Assembly: GCA_905250115.1 (NCBI GenBank)
Contig: CAJNOI010000030.1
Location: 447,269 to 511,268, forward strand
Reading direction: 5' to 3'
Length of the DNA: 64,000 nt
Origin: Adineta steineri
Lineage: Eukaryota; Rotifera; Eurotatoria; Adinetida; Adinetidae
Positions 24,605 through 37,443 of the stretch are shown one piece after another. How positions within the stretch are numbered: the stretch's first letter is position 1; each line of letters starts with the position of its first letter. The position numbers and the translations under genes were made by a program. The notes below the pieces were generated by a model. It saw only the letters and a program-made list of their open reading frames with translations, searched no databases and was not told the DNA's origin.

Positions 24605-24865
24605 ATGGTTGCATTTACAGTACCATTACTTGTCGTTTTACTCGTTACTAGTCAATGTATGTATGCTTATCCATCAGCATCATCATTGAATACACGATAC
24701 AATCATCCAATGAATCTTCGATTAAAACGTGACTTTGGATATTTACAACATCATGAATTGGCAAATAATTTTAATGATTTTATTCCATCAAATATTGATG
24801 AAAGTTTACAATATGCTTATCCGATTAACCAACGACAAAATCGTAAACGTTTAATTGACTTTTAA
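24605..24865 (+). CDS. Putative secreted neuropeptide-like precursor
   Basis: 86-aa single-exon ORF. Residues 1-21 form a clear signal peptide (hydrophobic LLVVLLVTS, then CMYAYPSA near the cleavage site). Dibasic sites LKR at about 39-42 and RKR near the end divide the rest into a propeptide, a peptide of about 34 residues starting DFGYLQHHEL and a C-terminal LIDF. That is the layout of prohormone-convertase-processed peptide precursors. There is no C-terminal Gly for amidation and no cysteine in the predicted mature part. The ATG follows an A/C-rich leader, and AATAAA-type signals follow the stop. I do not recognise the peptide family. A non-processed secreted protein is an alternative. Confidence 0.65.
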   Translation: MVAFTVPLLVVLLVTSQCMYAYPSASSLNTRYNHPMNLRLKRDFGYLQHHELANNFNDFIPSNIDESLQYAYPINQRQNRKRLIDF

Positions 24866-26006
24866 ATGCTTAATAAAAAGTGAATTTTCTCTTTATTTAT
24901 TTATTTGTCAAAAATTGTAATCATAAGAATAATATGAAATAAAAATAAAACTTTGAAACTTGAAAAGAAACTTTTTGTATTTCTATTAATATTATTTAGA
25001 CATGAAGATAATCTTCTTAGTCTTACTTAAAATATAATATTTTTACCGGAAATACGGATATTGTTTTTCTATTAGAAAATGAAAGAGAGAAAAAAAAAGA
25101 AAATGAACAGGAAATTGTCTTTTCTTCTTTTTTTTTCTAAAAGTTAATATGATGTTAGATTTAGAAGAAAAAACTCGTAAATTGAAGATATAGGTTATTT
25201 TTTTATATTCATCTGATTAAATAAAAATTAGAATATATTGATTACTTAGCGTCTATTAACTGTCAAAGAAGAATGGATATAAGTAAGATTGTTTTCTCAA
25301 AAAAATATGTATGTCAGTTTAACTTGTCAAATCTTTATTAATAACATTGGCAATATACTTTATTTCTGAAGAAGAAAAGAAGTATTATCATCATCATCAT
25401 CATCATTGGCATCTTTTTTTGTTTCAACATACATAAGATCCTTCAATTTTTCTGTATGCATTTGATTATTTTTCTTATTTCCTATGATTATCTTAACTTG
25501 AATCACACTCTAACTAAATAGATTACATGTAATAATAAGTAAGAAGAAAGAGAAGAAAAAAGTGAATGCAAACATCATCAACAACAACAAATATTAAGAA
25601 GGAACATTTTTTTCTTTTGAATTAAATGTTCTTCTTATTGGATACAATCATGATGAGGCGAGAAGTGTCGAAACATTTTTCATGAATACACCCATAAGGC
25701 AAGTCTGAACGCATTTCCAGCTGTAAGAAAAATAAATGAAAGTTATGATGACAGCGATCTTATCCTTTCAGGTAGAAGTTGTTTTCCGTTCTTCAATGTC
25801 TATAAATATATGCTTCAAATAAATTTACACTCTATCTACTATTTCTTTTTTTTGATGATCAACATCATCTACATGTTGCTCGACCTTTTTTTTCTATCCT
25901 AATCTTTTGTACTAAAGATATATATGTTATATATATATAGAGGTAATAGTCTAAACATCTTTTCCTTTTTTCTATTCTATGCACGAGCATTTGTAATCAG
26001 TCATTC
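24866..26006. other. Intergenic region, no supported gene
   Basis: About 1.1 kb upstream of the SLC4 gene. A minus-strand open stretch at about 25370-25480 encodes an acidic tail with an Asp run from an (ATC/GAT)n microsatellite, and a conserved-looking minus-strand piece with a TTTTTCTTACAG acceptor lies at about 25625-25740. Neither could be joined into a gene. Confidence 0.4.
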
Positions 26007-29000
26007 ATGGATCGTACTGTAAGTAATGATATGACGGGTGTAAGTATAATACTACCTTTGGCCACAATTGAAGAAGATATTGACGAGATTGATAACAATG
26101 ATGATGATGATGATGATGAATCACCAAAGTATAATAATATTACTAAGATGATTGACAACAATGGTAAGGAGAGTTTTGCATATTAATATAATAAAAACAA
26201 TTCTAATGTTATGATAAGACATTTTCATGTCATCAAATTTTTTTGTTTTCTCTCATATTTCTATTGGTATATATAGATATATATGTATGTATATTGAGAA
26301 TCAGACAAGTCTGTCAGACATCGAACAAGTGGAAATTATCCTAAAGCAATTCAAGAGACGAACGATAAATTATCATTAGTATATCGATATATCCTAAAGA
26401 CAAAATGATATAGCGTCTATTGACAATATATCAACCTCTTGACTGAGAGAACTACCGGATTTACTTGAGCGATATTTATATGATGATGTAAAACATATAT
26501 ATGTCAGTACTTTCTTTTTTTCCTATCTAAAGAATTGGCGACTATTATTCTTTACTGATGTTTAATGAGTTATGGCCTAATAGTATGTTTGTTTTAACAA
26601 TTTAATCAATTAATTTCATATGTTTTTATTATATTTCCTGTCATTTAGCCTGTCCATTACATACACATCAATCAAATAATGAAATACCAACAGAATCTAT
26701 TACGACAACTATACATTATCAAAATGAGTAAGTAAACTAAAAAGGAAATGATAGATTTATAGTAAAATCTGCCTAAAAGTAATATTTAATATAAAAAACG
26801 ACGAGATTTTTTTTTTCCTTTTTTTTTCTTCCTAACATTTTTTCATATAGATATATGAATAAAAAATGCATTGTCAATTGCTTTGAATCCATAGGAAAGG
26901 ATTTTCGAATGAATGAATTGTCATTATTCAGTTTAGATATAAGTGCGTTTTTTTTCTCTATTCTCGAATAAATTCACATACATATATAGGTGAATCTTCT
27001 TCTTCTTTTTTTTTCATTCAGTATTTAATTGCAATTTTTTCTAAGATATGAATGATGAGAAACGAAGAATACTTAAATACACTTCTTCATCTCTATTTGT
27101 CTAGTTAGAAGAAAAAAAAAAGAAAAGCAATCATTTTGCATTATAAAAGATGTCCAAATGACAACAACGTATGTGATTATTATTATATGTATATAACGAT
27201 AAAGTGTCTCGTATTTCCTTTTATTTTCTTTTCAAAGAAATAATTAAATAGAGAAATTTAGAAAGCCTAATCATCACATTCTAGTAGTGTACGGAAATCA
27301 TTTCATATAACTTAGATTTCTTTTTTTTTCTTTTCTCATTAGTATTATTGACAATTTTAAAGAGAATAAGCACGCATATATTTAGTTTTACTATCAACTG
27401 TAGAGAGAGAGAGAAGAGAAATAACATAACGTTTTTTCTGTCGTCTACAAGTATTTATCTATTCTAATTTATCTTAATAAATCATTATTGATTTGAAAAT
27501 ATATTCACATCATCAAGACAAGTGATTCTTTGTGTTGCGATATTCTCATTTTTCTTTTCTTCTCCTGTTACTCTTCGATCTGTTCTCAAATAGAGAGAGA
27601 GAGAGACGACATAGTTTGCTCTAATCTACACAAATGAAAATGATCGATGTAATAAATTTTGTACCAATTTGCATGATAAATCATGAACTGAAGCGAAATA
27701 GCAAGTTGTAATATAAAGAAAACTTGTTGTGTTTTTCTTTCTCTCTCTGTCTCTTATCACCACAAAGATATTTATAGCTGACTAACATAATTATTTAAGG
27801 AAATCTTGTTCAGTTCCAATGACTTGTCGTTTGATAGATTAAGAGAAAGAAATAAAGACAACTCGATAGTTATATTATCTAGAAGAGTATTGAACTGTAA
27901 AAGAAATAAATATAGATAAAAATACATTTTATCTCTATACACTCCTACTGTTTAAAAAAACAACATCGATAATTTACGAATCTAAATTGACCTAATCGAC
28001 GATTGGCACCTATCTAGATTTTTTTTCTTCTTCTTATATTGCTTTTTTTATGGTGATGTGTCATTCTCAGTTTCCGATTCATCCGCGCACCCTGTCGATT
28101 CTACCAAGGATATGATCGAATTAAACGAGAAAGCAAGAAAAAAAGAAAAGCGCATCCTGACAAACTGCTTTTCTTAGGAGATATTAGAACGCAAAAAAAT
28201 ATTTTCTTATCATCAGTATTATTATTATTATTATTATTATCATTAGTTTTAGAAATCATAATACAGATTCTTGTAGTAATAATTCAACTATTGTTCCGTT
28301 CATTGTTGTTACACATGAAGAAATCAATGCCAATATTAAATCTAAACCATCTAGGGTTGAAACTTCATCAATATCATCTCTTAACATGGATAACATAAGT
28401 TTAAAAGGTAAATAAATTTTTTAAATACAAAGATAAATAATGAAATTTTCTTATAGATTATTATAGTCAAACTTCTTGTCCTAGTTCACCAACATTACCC
28501 AATAAACTTTTGTTATCAAGATCAACTGCTTCCACTTTATCACCTCCTGGACTTCCTTCAGCAACTAGTTCTACTAGTTTAGCTAGTAGTGGAAAACGAC
28601 GTGGTCTTGGTTTAGCTAGTATTCAACGAGCTAGTCATAAACGAGCACATACAGGGAGATATGTAAGTTTATTAAACTAAATAATTTAACTTTATTTTTT
28701 ATTCGTTAAATGTTAGTCTGTTGATCATACACCGAATGAATTATTTATTGAATTACAAGAGTTAAGACAAATTGAAAATAATGAATATGAATGGCATGAA
28801 TGTGCAAGGTAGGAAAGTTGTATAAAAGAATTTTCTTTTTATATTTTCATATAAATAGATGGATTCGATATGAAGAAGATTATGATTTTGAAATGGAACG
28901 ATGGCAGGGTTAGTTCTAAGAAAAAAAAATTTTTTTTAATTTATTTTATCTTTTTATAGCTCCACGAATTGGTTGTTTAAATTTTCATAGTTTACTTGAA

Positions 29001-32000
29001 TTACGTCGAGGATTACAATATGGTGGGCAGATTGTGTGTGAAGTTTTTTTTTCTATTCATTTTATGAAACATGAATCTAAAATTAGTATTGAAGTAAAAA
29101 ACTTAACATTCCCTTCCCAATTATGACAGATAGTATGTTTTAAGTGACACTTATTATAAATCGTAACTAAAAGAAAAGTTATTAATTAGAAGATATTCTT
29201 TCTCTGATTTACTTCATGAATGAACTTTTTTCCTATCTTTTATTTATTCTACAATAGGTATTGTCTTACTTGATCTTGAAGAACAAAAACTTGAATGTAT
29301 TTATGAAGCTATTATTAATGATGCTATTGCAAATGGTCAAATGAATAAAGATGTAAAAGATGAAATTCTTCGTTGTTTAACAAGTATTCATAAGTATAAA
29401 TTGATTAATTTTATATACTCTATGATTTTCAATGAGTTTAATTTTGTAGACATCCTGAAGCTCGTTCATCTCGACGTCGTTCTTCGACAATGGATTATCC
29501 TCCATCAGCAGGACGTCGAGCAAGTTTAGCATTTCGAAAAAATGAACAAATAAGTACTGATACTACTCATGGTCGACGAATGAGTCTATTCGATTCAATA
29601 CCAAATGGTGAATTAATGAAAAATCTTAAAAATCTTGTCGTTAAAGTTAGTCGGTTGTTTTGTTATTATTTAATAAAATTTATATATTTTAGTATGATAA
29701 TACCGAGGATCCAATGGCTGCTGATTCACATACAAAAAAACATCCATTAGAACCAATAGAATCAAACAATACAGATAATAATAGTAATGAAAATGTTACT
29801 CAACCGCATCGACCATCTATATCACAAGGTTTTACAATACAACGATCAACTCAACTTTCAACAAAAAAATCTCGTGAAGCAAATTCATATAAAGTAATTC
29901 CATTATATATTGAGCGAGAGAGAGAGAATAGATTGAAATTCTGTCTAAGAACTTTACACATTCTTACCCTTAAATAACATGATAAATGCAAATCACTAAA
30001 GGTTTGATTTATCTACGCAATTCAATCAAATCCTATTTTCTACTTAACTTTTGATATTAAATTTGAAAATTTTTCAATAATTAAGTACAAGTAACGCTCG
30101 TCTAGAGACTCCCTCAGCTCTTTCTCGTAGAAGTGATATGTCTTCGCTACCAGTAAATTATTTATTCAAAACTGACTTCAGATTCGAAGTCCTTGCATCG
30201 GAATACCTCTAGAAACATGTTTTCGGGAAAATCGGTGTTCGATATATTTTTGACCCTGCAGACATACAATCAAGCAAGTAAGAAGTCAGACAGTTTATGT
30301 TTACTGGACTCTTGTCTACGAGAAAGAAAATATTTAATCGATGTATTTATAATCAATACATCCCTATTGGCTCAATTTATAGGAAGTTTCCTATGTCGAG
30401 ATAACATTCTTGTTATTATAAAAATCATTATTTTGTCGTAAGATCGATCTATAAATAACTTTTGATTGCAATCAATTGTTTTCCTCTTGAGATTATTATT
30501 ATAAAATAAATAATGTCAATTAACTAAAATCTATTTATATATTCATAAAATTTTTAAAATCAATCTTTTTTTATTTTAGTCCGATGTAATGCGATGTGTT
30601 TCAGAACATGCTGAATGTGCGGAAGTATTGATTGGTAGTATAAGAAGTTTAACTAGGCCTGTTATGGCATTTGTACGTCTTTCACAAGGCCAACTTATTA
30701 GTAAAATCATAAAACATTTTATTATTTTAATTCTTGACTGTTGTTTATCTAGATGATATAACGGAAGTTCCAATACCAGTTCGATTTATTTTCCTACTTA
30801 TTGGTCCAGCTATGGAAGAATATTTAGAAATTGGTCGTGCTCTTAGTACATTATTCAGTACACTTGTAAATAATAATTCTATATATATATATACATAAAT
30901 ATGTTATTGTTTTATTTATAAAAAAAGGATTTTCGAGAAACAGCTTATCAAGCAATGGATCGTCGTGATTTATTACATGGTGTCAATGATTTTCTTTCTG
31001 ATTCAATTGTTTTACCACCAGGTGATTTTGATAAAGAATTATTATTACCAATAATTGAAACAAATAAAATGAAAAAAATGAATATAAAACGACGTTTAAC
31101 AAGATTACAATCTCAACATCTTGATCGAATACATGATCCCGAACAACAATCACAAAGTAAATAATTTTAATGAAAATAATTTTAATAGTTTTTTTTTGCT
31201 TTTTATTTGTAGCAGCAAAAATTTTATTATGTAAGTAGATTAAAATAAATCTTGTCTATTGATAGAATAATAATTCATTTTCTAGCTCAAATGTCAACTG
31301 TATCACGTGATAAACATGATGAAGATCCTTTTAAACGAAGTGGTTTTGTATTTGGTGGTGTTTGTCGAGAAATGCGTCGACGTTATGATCATTACAAATC
31401 AGATTTTTTAGATGCTATTAGTCTTAATTGTTTTGTTAGTCTTGTATTTATGTTTATTGCATGTCTTGCACCAGCACTGACTTTTGGTGGTATTATAGGT
31501 AAAAATGAAATTTTTTTTTCGGAAAAACAAAAATATTGAAAAATTATTTTTCTCTAGCTGACAAAACTAATAATAGATTAGGTGTTAATGAAATGTTAAT
31601 TGCATCATCTCTCAATGGATTTTTATTTGGATTTGTTAGTGGACAACCATTATTAATTCTAGGACCAACGGGACCATTTCTTGTTTTTGAAGAAATGGTT
31701 TATGATGTAAGTATAGTTAATTATAAAGATTTAACATCAGAATTCTTATCTATCATTGAGAGACATGAACTAGCATCTTGACCTTAATTTGTTCGTAACG
31801 ATTCTAATTCAGTATTGATAAAGAGTGACAGTTAGAATATTAAAAATAGACACACAATATATGTTTTTACGAACTCAAATTGAATTGATATTGTTCAATT
31901 AGTGATAGCCTTGTATTTTTATTATGAAATACATTATCTATTTTACAATGTTATCTTTATAAATATATATGTATGTTTTGTTTATTTAGTTATGTCAATC

Positions 32001-33859
32001 ATTACAATCCGATTTTTGGACAGTTCGATGTTGTGTTAGTCTATGGACGACATTTTTTATCATAATTCTAGTAGCATTTGAAGGTAGTTTTATGATTCGT
32101 CATGTAACTCGATTTACTGAAGAAATCTTTGCTCTTATTATTGCTGTTATTTATCTTTATGAACCATTTAAAAAACTTTATAAAGTAAAATATTTTATAC
32201 TATTTTTCAAATTTCTTTATCTATATCTTTTTCGCATAGATATTTCAATTAAATCCAGTTCGATCTAATTATAATTATGATTATCCATTAAATTGTTCAT
32301 GTAATATTACATCTCTATTAAATACATCATTTACATTAGAAAATCTATCGAATAATTTTTCATCTACGTTAAAATATTCATGTTATGATTGTGTACCACC
32401 TAAACGTTATACATCTTCTTCTTCATCATCTTCTCTATTAAAAAGTAATTATACATCAATATCACGCGATGAATCTCATCTACCAAATAAAGCACTTCTC
32501 TCATTTATTATTCTTCTTGGAACGTGCTTAGTAGCTGTTGCACTTAAACGTTTTAGACGAAGCAATTTTTTTGGTCGAGCAGTAAATACTATTTTCTTAT
32601 ATTTAATAAATCATATCTAATATTTATTTCGTAGACAAGACAAACATTAAGTGATTTTGGTATGACAATTGCTGTCATATGTATGGTGCTGTTCGATATG
32701 TTTATAACTAAAAATGCTGGTGGTCATAGTTTAACACAGGTGATTATTTCTGAATAAAAAATTAAAAAATATAAAAATTTATTTCAAAATAGAAAATAAC
32801 TGTACCAAAATCTATTCGACCAAGTGATAGAGAACGTGGAAATATATGGTTCATATCACCATTTCGAAAACGTTTACCGTTTTGGCTTTATTTTGCATCG
32901 TCATTTCCTGCTATACTTATTTCTGTGGTGCTGTTTTTTGAAGTCGAATTAACAAGGTAATATTTATAAGTAATAATAAATAAAAATATGATTTTCTTCT
33001 TCTTCTTCTTTTTAGTATTATGATTCAATCAAAGCTAAAATGTGTTCATTCATCAAAAATTATAAAAGGAACTGGTTATCATTTAGATATTCTGATAGCA
33101 GGTAGGAGAAATCGAAAGATTTAGCTTATTCTCTATTTCTTATCTTCAGGTGTTCTAATATCTATCAGTGGACTTTTTGGTCTTCCATGGATATGTGCAG
33201 CACCTGTACGAAGTATTGCCCATGTCGCTAGTTTATCAAAATATAGTAAAACACATGCACCAGGAGAAAAACCTCGTTTAATTGATATAAAAGATCAACG
33301 TTTAACTAATATAGGTGTACATATTCTTATTGGTTGTACAATATTTGCCGCACCAATTATACGTAAAATTCCAGTTGCTGCTCTATTTGGTATATTTTTA
33401 TATTTTGGTATTGTCTCTATTCCTGGTACACAATTATTTAGTCGAGTTAAAATGATGTTTATTCCTGCAAAGTATCATCCTAATGTGGGATATTTAAGAC
33501 GAGTCTGTATATTCATAATTGAATTATTTTCAAAAAACAAAAATTCTATATTTAGGTTCGTCAAATCAAACGTTTTACATATACAATTGTGCAAATAATT
33601 GCTGCTGGTTTATTAATAACAATAAAAGTGACAAGTTTTGCTTTTCTATTTCCATTCATTCTTGTTTTACTTGTCCCATTTCGTAAATGGTGTCTTCCAT
33701 GTATTTTTACTGAACGCGAACTCACTGAAGTAATTATCATTCTTTTTCGAATATTAAAATCTTTATTCTATGTCTATTTAGCTTGATGGAGATGAAGAAC
33801 ACGGAAGTGTGTTTGATGATGAAGTTGATTTTTATGGTCAAGTACATTTACCTATTTAA
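26007..33859 (+). CDS. SLC4-family bicarbonate transporter
   Basis: Polytopic anion/bicarbonate carrier for pH and HCO3- transport. I join 23 exons from ATG 26007 to TAA 33859 (1220 aa): 26007-26163, 26649-26727, 28247-28407, 28457-28662, 28717-28808, 28859-28908, 28960-29022, 29258-29393, 29450-29645, 29693-29893, 30580-30700, 30753-30865, 30928-31156, 31286-31498, 31558-31706, 31990-32184, 32240-32581, 32635-32739, 32793-32956, 33016-33101, 33150-33502, 33556-33729, 33782-33859. Cytosolic N-domain: ELFIELQELR, CARWIRYEEDYDFE and PVRFIFLLIGP. Membrane domain: RRRYDHYKSDFLDA, APALTFGGIIG, GPTGPFLVFEE, VAFEGSFMIRHVTRFTEEIF. The third extracellular loop (exon 17) has four cysteines and NCS/NIT/NTS sequons with a CVPP word as in Na+-coupled carriers, while TM words look AE-like, so the subfamily is open. 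Exons 1-2 are least certain. Confidence 0.9.
30087..30330 (-). repeat. Dispersed repeat copy 2, in an SLC4 intron
   Basis: Lies in intron 10 of the SLC4 gene. Written on the plus strand it runs from ACAAGTAACGCTCG through TTCAGATTCGAAGTCCTTGC and CCCTGCAGACATACAATCAA to CTACGAGAAAG. Near both ends it carries inverted copies of CTCTTTCTCGTAGA (30118-30131 and 30315-30328, one mismatch). It lacks part of the middle block present in copy 3. The orientation call follows copy 1 as plus. Confidence 0.85.
31213..31230 (+). other. Candidate 18-nt alternative microexon of the SLC4 gene
   Basis: Between exons 13 and 14, CAGCAAAAATTTTATTAT is preceded by TATTTGTAG and followed by GTAAGTAG, a perfect donor. 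Inclusion keeps frame and adds six residues (TAKILL, shared with the split codon) to the linker between the N-domain and the membrane domain; skipping also keeps frame. A second AG inside would give a 15-nt version. Confidence 0.5.
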
Positions 33860-34025
33860 TAATGCAAATATCCGGTGGGCTATTTTTCAATTTTATTTTA
33901 TATATTAGAGAAAAAAAGACAAGAATATATTATATGTAAAAAATATTATTTTATCTACGTAGAGTTTTTTTTTTTTCTTCTCGTTTATTTTGTTAAAATG
34001 ATGTGTGGATGTATTTCTTGTTTAA

Positions 34026-35083
34026 TTACCAACGTGAATTTGCTTCCCATTGAGGTTTTTCAGAATAGAATAATTCTTTGTTAACAAGCCAATGTAGAAG
34101 TTCAGCAACAATTGCTTGTTGTTCTTCAGCAAATTGTTTCCATAATTCATGTATATTCATAATTTCTTTAGCATTATTAATAAAAAATTCAATACAACGT
34201 TGTTTAACCAATTTATTATCATGTTTATATGCTGCTTTAAGCAACAATAAAACATTATTTACATCAATACGAGTTGCGAGAACTAAAATTTATTATTATT
34301 CAAAAAAGGAAAACATTGATTTCAAGAAACTTACAACGACCAGTATGTACTTTAAGATCTTTGATATCATATCGACCAGCAGCATCAAGAAGATCAAATG
34401 CTTTTAAATAGAAAAAAATGAATGAGAATTTTATTTTTATCAAAAAAATATTTACCATTGCCTTCATTTAGTTCGCATCTACCAGTATACAAAAAAACAA
34501 CAATTTGTTTCATGATTTCTGGATCAGTTTTATTAATAACAATAACTAATTTTCCTTTATGATCTAATGTTTCAAGTTGATCTCTGACACTTGTTTCAAG
34601 TCGATTGAAATTGCCCGAAATAACAGCTAAAATAATTAAATTTAGATTTTTATATTAGAAGTTTTTTTTCCTTACCAGCAAAAGCATTTGAACGTGCAGC
34701 AAGAATACATTTATGAACAGCCATGAAAGTACCTATAAACAATAAGATAGTTTCTATAAATGAAAAATTTCTCTCTTCGTACCTTTTACATTGAGAAAGC
34801 AATCACTGATATCTGTTCGATTGAGTAAATTAGCCAAATCAGTTGATAAATGTTCCAATAGAGCTAAGCTATGCTCGGCATCTGTCGTTTGACTATAATT
34901 CATTCCACCATTTGTGAATCGTTGATTTGTATTAGCACGACTTGGACCTGTATGAGGTCGTCCAAGTATGAAATTACTTGGTACATCATTTGATTGTCGT
35001 CTATGTGGTGTTAAACGATGTTCTGAATGTTGTTCATTAATTGTATTGTCACCATTTGGTTGAGGTGAAAATGTTGATGCCAT
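34026..35083 (-). CDS. BTB/POZ-BACK domain protein
   Basis: Probable CUL3 ubiquitin-ligase adaptor. Exons 34783-35083, 34676-34732, 34456-34626, 34335-34400 and 34026-34282 on the minus strand give 283 aa. The first 75 residues are polar, Asn/Gln/Ser/His-rich and probably unstructured. BTB runs from about 90 to 190: DISDCFLNVKGTFMAVHKCI, LAARSNAFAAVISGNF, KQIVVFLYTGRCELN. A short 3-box/BACK-like helical tail follows (LLLLKAAYKHDNKLVKQRCI, ELWKQF). No MATH or Kelch domain is present, so the usual substrate-binding part is missing or replaced by the disordered N-terminus. It resembles the C-terminal half of SPOP-type proteins. Convergent with SLC4; the stops are 166 bp apart. Confidence 0.88.
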
Positions 35084-36406
35084 TATGCTAGTAAACTTCT
35101 GTTGTTAAACTCTTCTTTCGTACAAGCTATTTATTGAATCCTATATTTTATGATTGTGCATAAAAAGAAAAGAGAAATGAATTATTGACTAACGATTTTA
35201 CATCTTATCGTCTTGGTAATTATCAGTAATCGAATTTGAAAGTATATAACTCATCATGTGAATTTAGTGGTTTTTATTTCTATCATAAATACTTAACAAA
35301 GATAAGAGAAATATGTTTGCCTCAGGATACTTTAATCTAATTCTTCATAAAAAGTTTGGTATCGAAGTTCAAGTACCTTGATTTATTACTTCGTAGTTTA
35401 TCACTCTAGTTTTTTTTCGAAATATTTTATATTTTAGTAACTTAGTCCTAATTAATCAAAGTAACAAATAAATATTTAATATTTATCATGTGACTCGATA
35501 TTTGCGTCATTTATCTGATTTTATCATTAGAAAAATAAGATAAAATAAATCTAATCGGATTACAATCTTATGATTGCTTTATATATATAATCATTAATAT
35601 TTATTGATATTAGTATTAAAAATATAATCTATTAGAATTGGATTTAGTATAAAATTCGATGATGTGAATTAATTGAAACAAGATGGTATATTTTTCAAGT
35701 TGAAGAGTGTTTCCTATGGTTTTTAAACGAAATTTCATGATGATTCACTCATGAATTGCAATACAATAGAATTGAATAGCTTAAATTTTTTTTCAGACAA
35801 TATTTTAATACAAAATATCCACAAAAGAAAAAGCAATTGTTGCGTTAGAATTATGCAATAAAAAATTTCAAGTGTCGTTGTAATAACTATAACTATGAAT
35901 TGAAATGGTTGATTTTTGACTCTATTGATAGTATAAACTCAATATTTATTATAATTACATTGAATTAAAAAAGATGATAATATATTTGACTTACATCTAG
36001 ACATGTTGACTAGATAGATAGTATAGAACAGCTGTCCAAGGACCATTAAATTTTACCAGGTCACTTTATGTAATATTTTATTTATCTATCCGCCTACAAA
36101 AATATAATCATAATATTAGTGAAGTATAATATCACGAGTGTTCGTATCACATGTGCATGTAAAGAACAAAAAATAGACTATCTAATATTAAAGTGCGTTT
36201 GAGAAGTTATGTTATCTGAATTAATTGATATGTATTTTGTCAACCTATGATGATATTGTAAATTTTTTTAAATAAAAGATACCTAATGTAAGAATAACAC
36301 GGAATATCTAACGCCAATGCACATACTGAATAAGAGGTATCACAATATATCTACAGAATGAAAAAAAAACAGATAAGGATCCATCTTTTTTTTTGTAGTT
36401 TTTTTT
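35084..36406. other. Intergenic region, nothing recognised
   Basis: About 1.3 kb of AT-rich DNA upstream of the BTB gene and downstream of the ADP-ribosyltransferase. No gene, RNA or repeat shared with other parts of the window. Confidence 0.5.
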
Positions 36407-37443
36407 CTATTTCATATATGAGATAAAAATATCAACAAATTTTNNNNNNNNNNNNNNNNNNNNNNNNNNNNNNNNNNNNNNNNNNNNNNNNNNNNNNNNN
36501 NNNNNNNNNNNNNNNNNNNNNNNNNNNNNNNNNNNNNNNNNNNTTCGAGACAAAGCATGCTTTACCTCGCTTGGTGATGGATTGTATTCTTGTTCTTTCT
36601 GTAGATTTACCGTGTATGATGGTGGTTTCGTTGAAGGTAAAGCATGCTTTAGCTTGCTGAGATCAAAAGGATCTGCAAGCATTTTATGCGGTGGCTCGAT
36701 TTCTTGGAGATGGATAATGTGTAGACCATTGCCTGAATTTAAACTGCCAACTACTTTGAGATATATACCTGGTGGTAAGAGTATTTCATCTTCGTTATCA
36801 AAATATGAATGTGCACGAATGAGCTTTCCACTATTAGTTTGAATAGAAAACATTGTTCTTGAACCTGATTTTCCTAAATAATTCGGAGATTCGAGCACTT
36901 CAATCGAAGTACTGCAAGAAGTAAACGCCCACCAAGCAAATTCTCTACCCTTTGGATAAAGTGCACTAAGATCTTCACGAACACCACGCCAAACTGATGT
37001 GTCTTTACTTGGTCTAAAGTATAGGAAGAAATCATGGCCTGTAATAAGACATGTATTTTTACATACGGCAGTTTGAAAAATGCTGTTAAAAACAATTTTA
37101 AATATTTAAACCAAGGTGTTAGTTTCGAACGATCAACCAAGCGAAGTGTTTGATTAAGCTTCTTATACAAACTATTATCATGTTTTGCCCATTCCATAGT
37201 ATAAAGATGAATGGAAGCTGACTCATCTTGAGTGAGTTTATCTTTGGGATCCAAGGAATTGATTTTCGCAACGGTTATAAATTCCTTCAATTGTTGATCG
37301 AATAAGTCTTTTATTGGTTCACATGCATCTTCGAGAGATCTAACAGTCTCTTTTTCATAGCCAGATATTGGTACTAGCATCCTCTTAGGTTCATCACGAA
37401 TGCTTTCCAGAAGACGATGATTAATAGGAATTAATGTAGCCAT
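36407..37443 (-). CDS. R-S-E class ADP-ribosyltransferase, interrupted by a scaffold gap
   Basis: Mono-ADP-ribosyltransferase of the eukaryotic ecto-ART (ARTC-like) group, a family expanded in bdelloids. Exon 1 is 37067-37443; a 53-bp intron (37014-37066) joins exon 2 from 37013 down to the gap at 36543. The N-terminal 125 residues include the helical DESASIHLYTMEW and LNQTLR words. Catalytic R-S-E triad: Arg135 in VWRGV, Ser-Thr-Ser 160-162 in FTSCSTS, and the ExE glutamates 200 and 202 in NEDEILLPPG. NGLHIIHLQEI is the closing strand. The C-tail repeats a KHAL word (LKHALPS, VKHALSR) just before the gap. No signal peptide is seen. After the gap one frame reaches a stop at 36407-36409, but its continuity with the gene cannot be judged. 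Confidence 0.85.
36444..36543. other. Assembly gap, 100 N
   Basis: Exactly 100 unknown bases, the conventional placeholder for a gap of unknown size. It falls in the 3' coding part of the ADP-ribosyltransferase, right after the start of a repeated KHAL unit, so a tandem repeat may have broken the assembly. Confidence 0.99.

Noticed and set aside
30193..30441. 82-codon ORF in SLC4 intron 10
   Set aside because: It lies largely within the dispersed repeat and is not shared as an intact frame by the other copies.
36874..37066. Readthrough of the ADP-ribosyltransferase first exon in its own frame, or a frameshift
   Set aside because: A normal 53-bp GT-AG intron (37014-37066) restores the VWRGV frame and gives a continuous family alignment.
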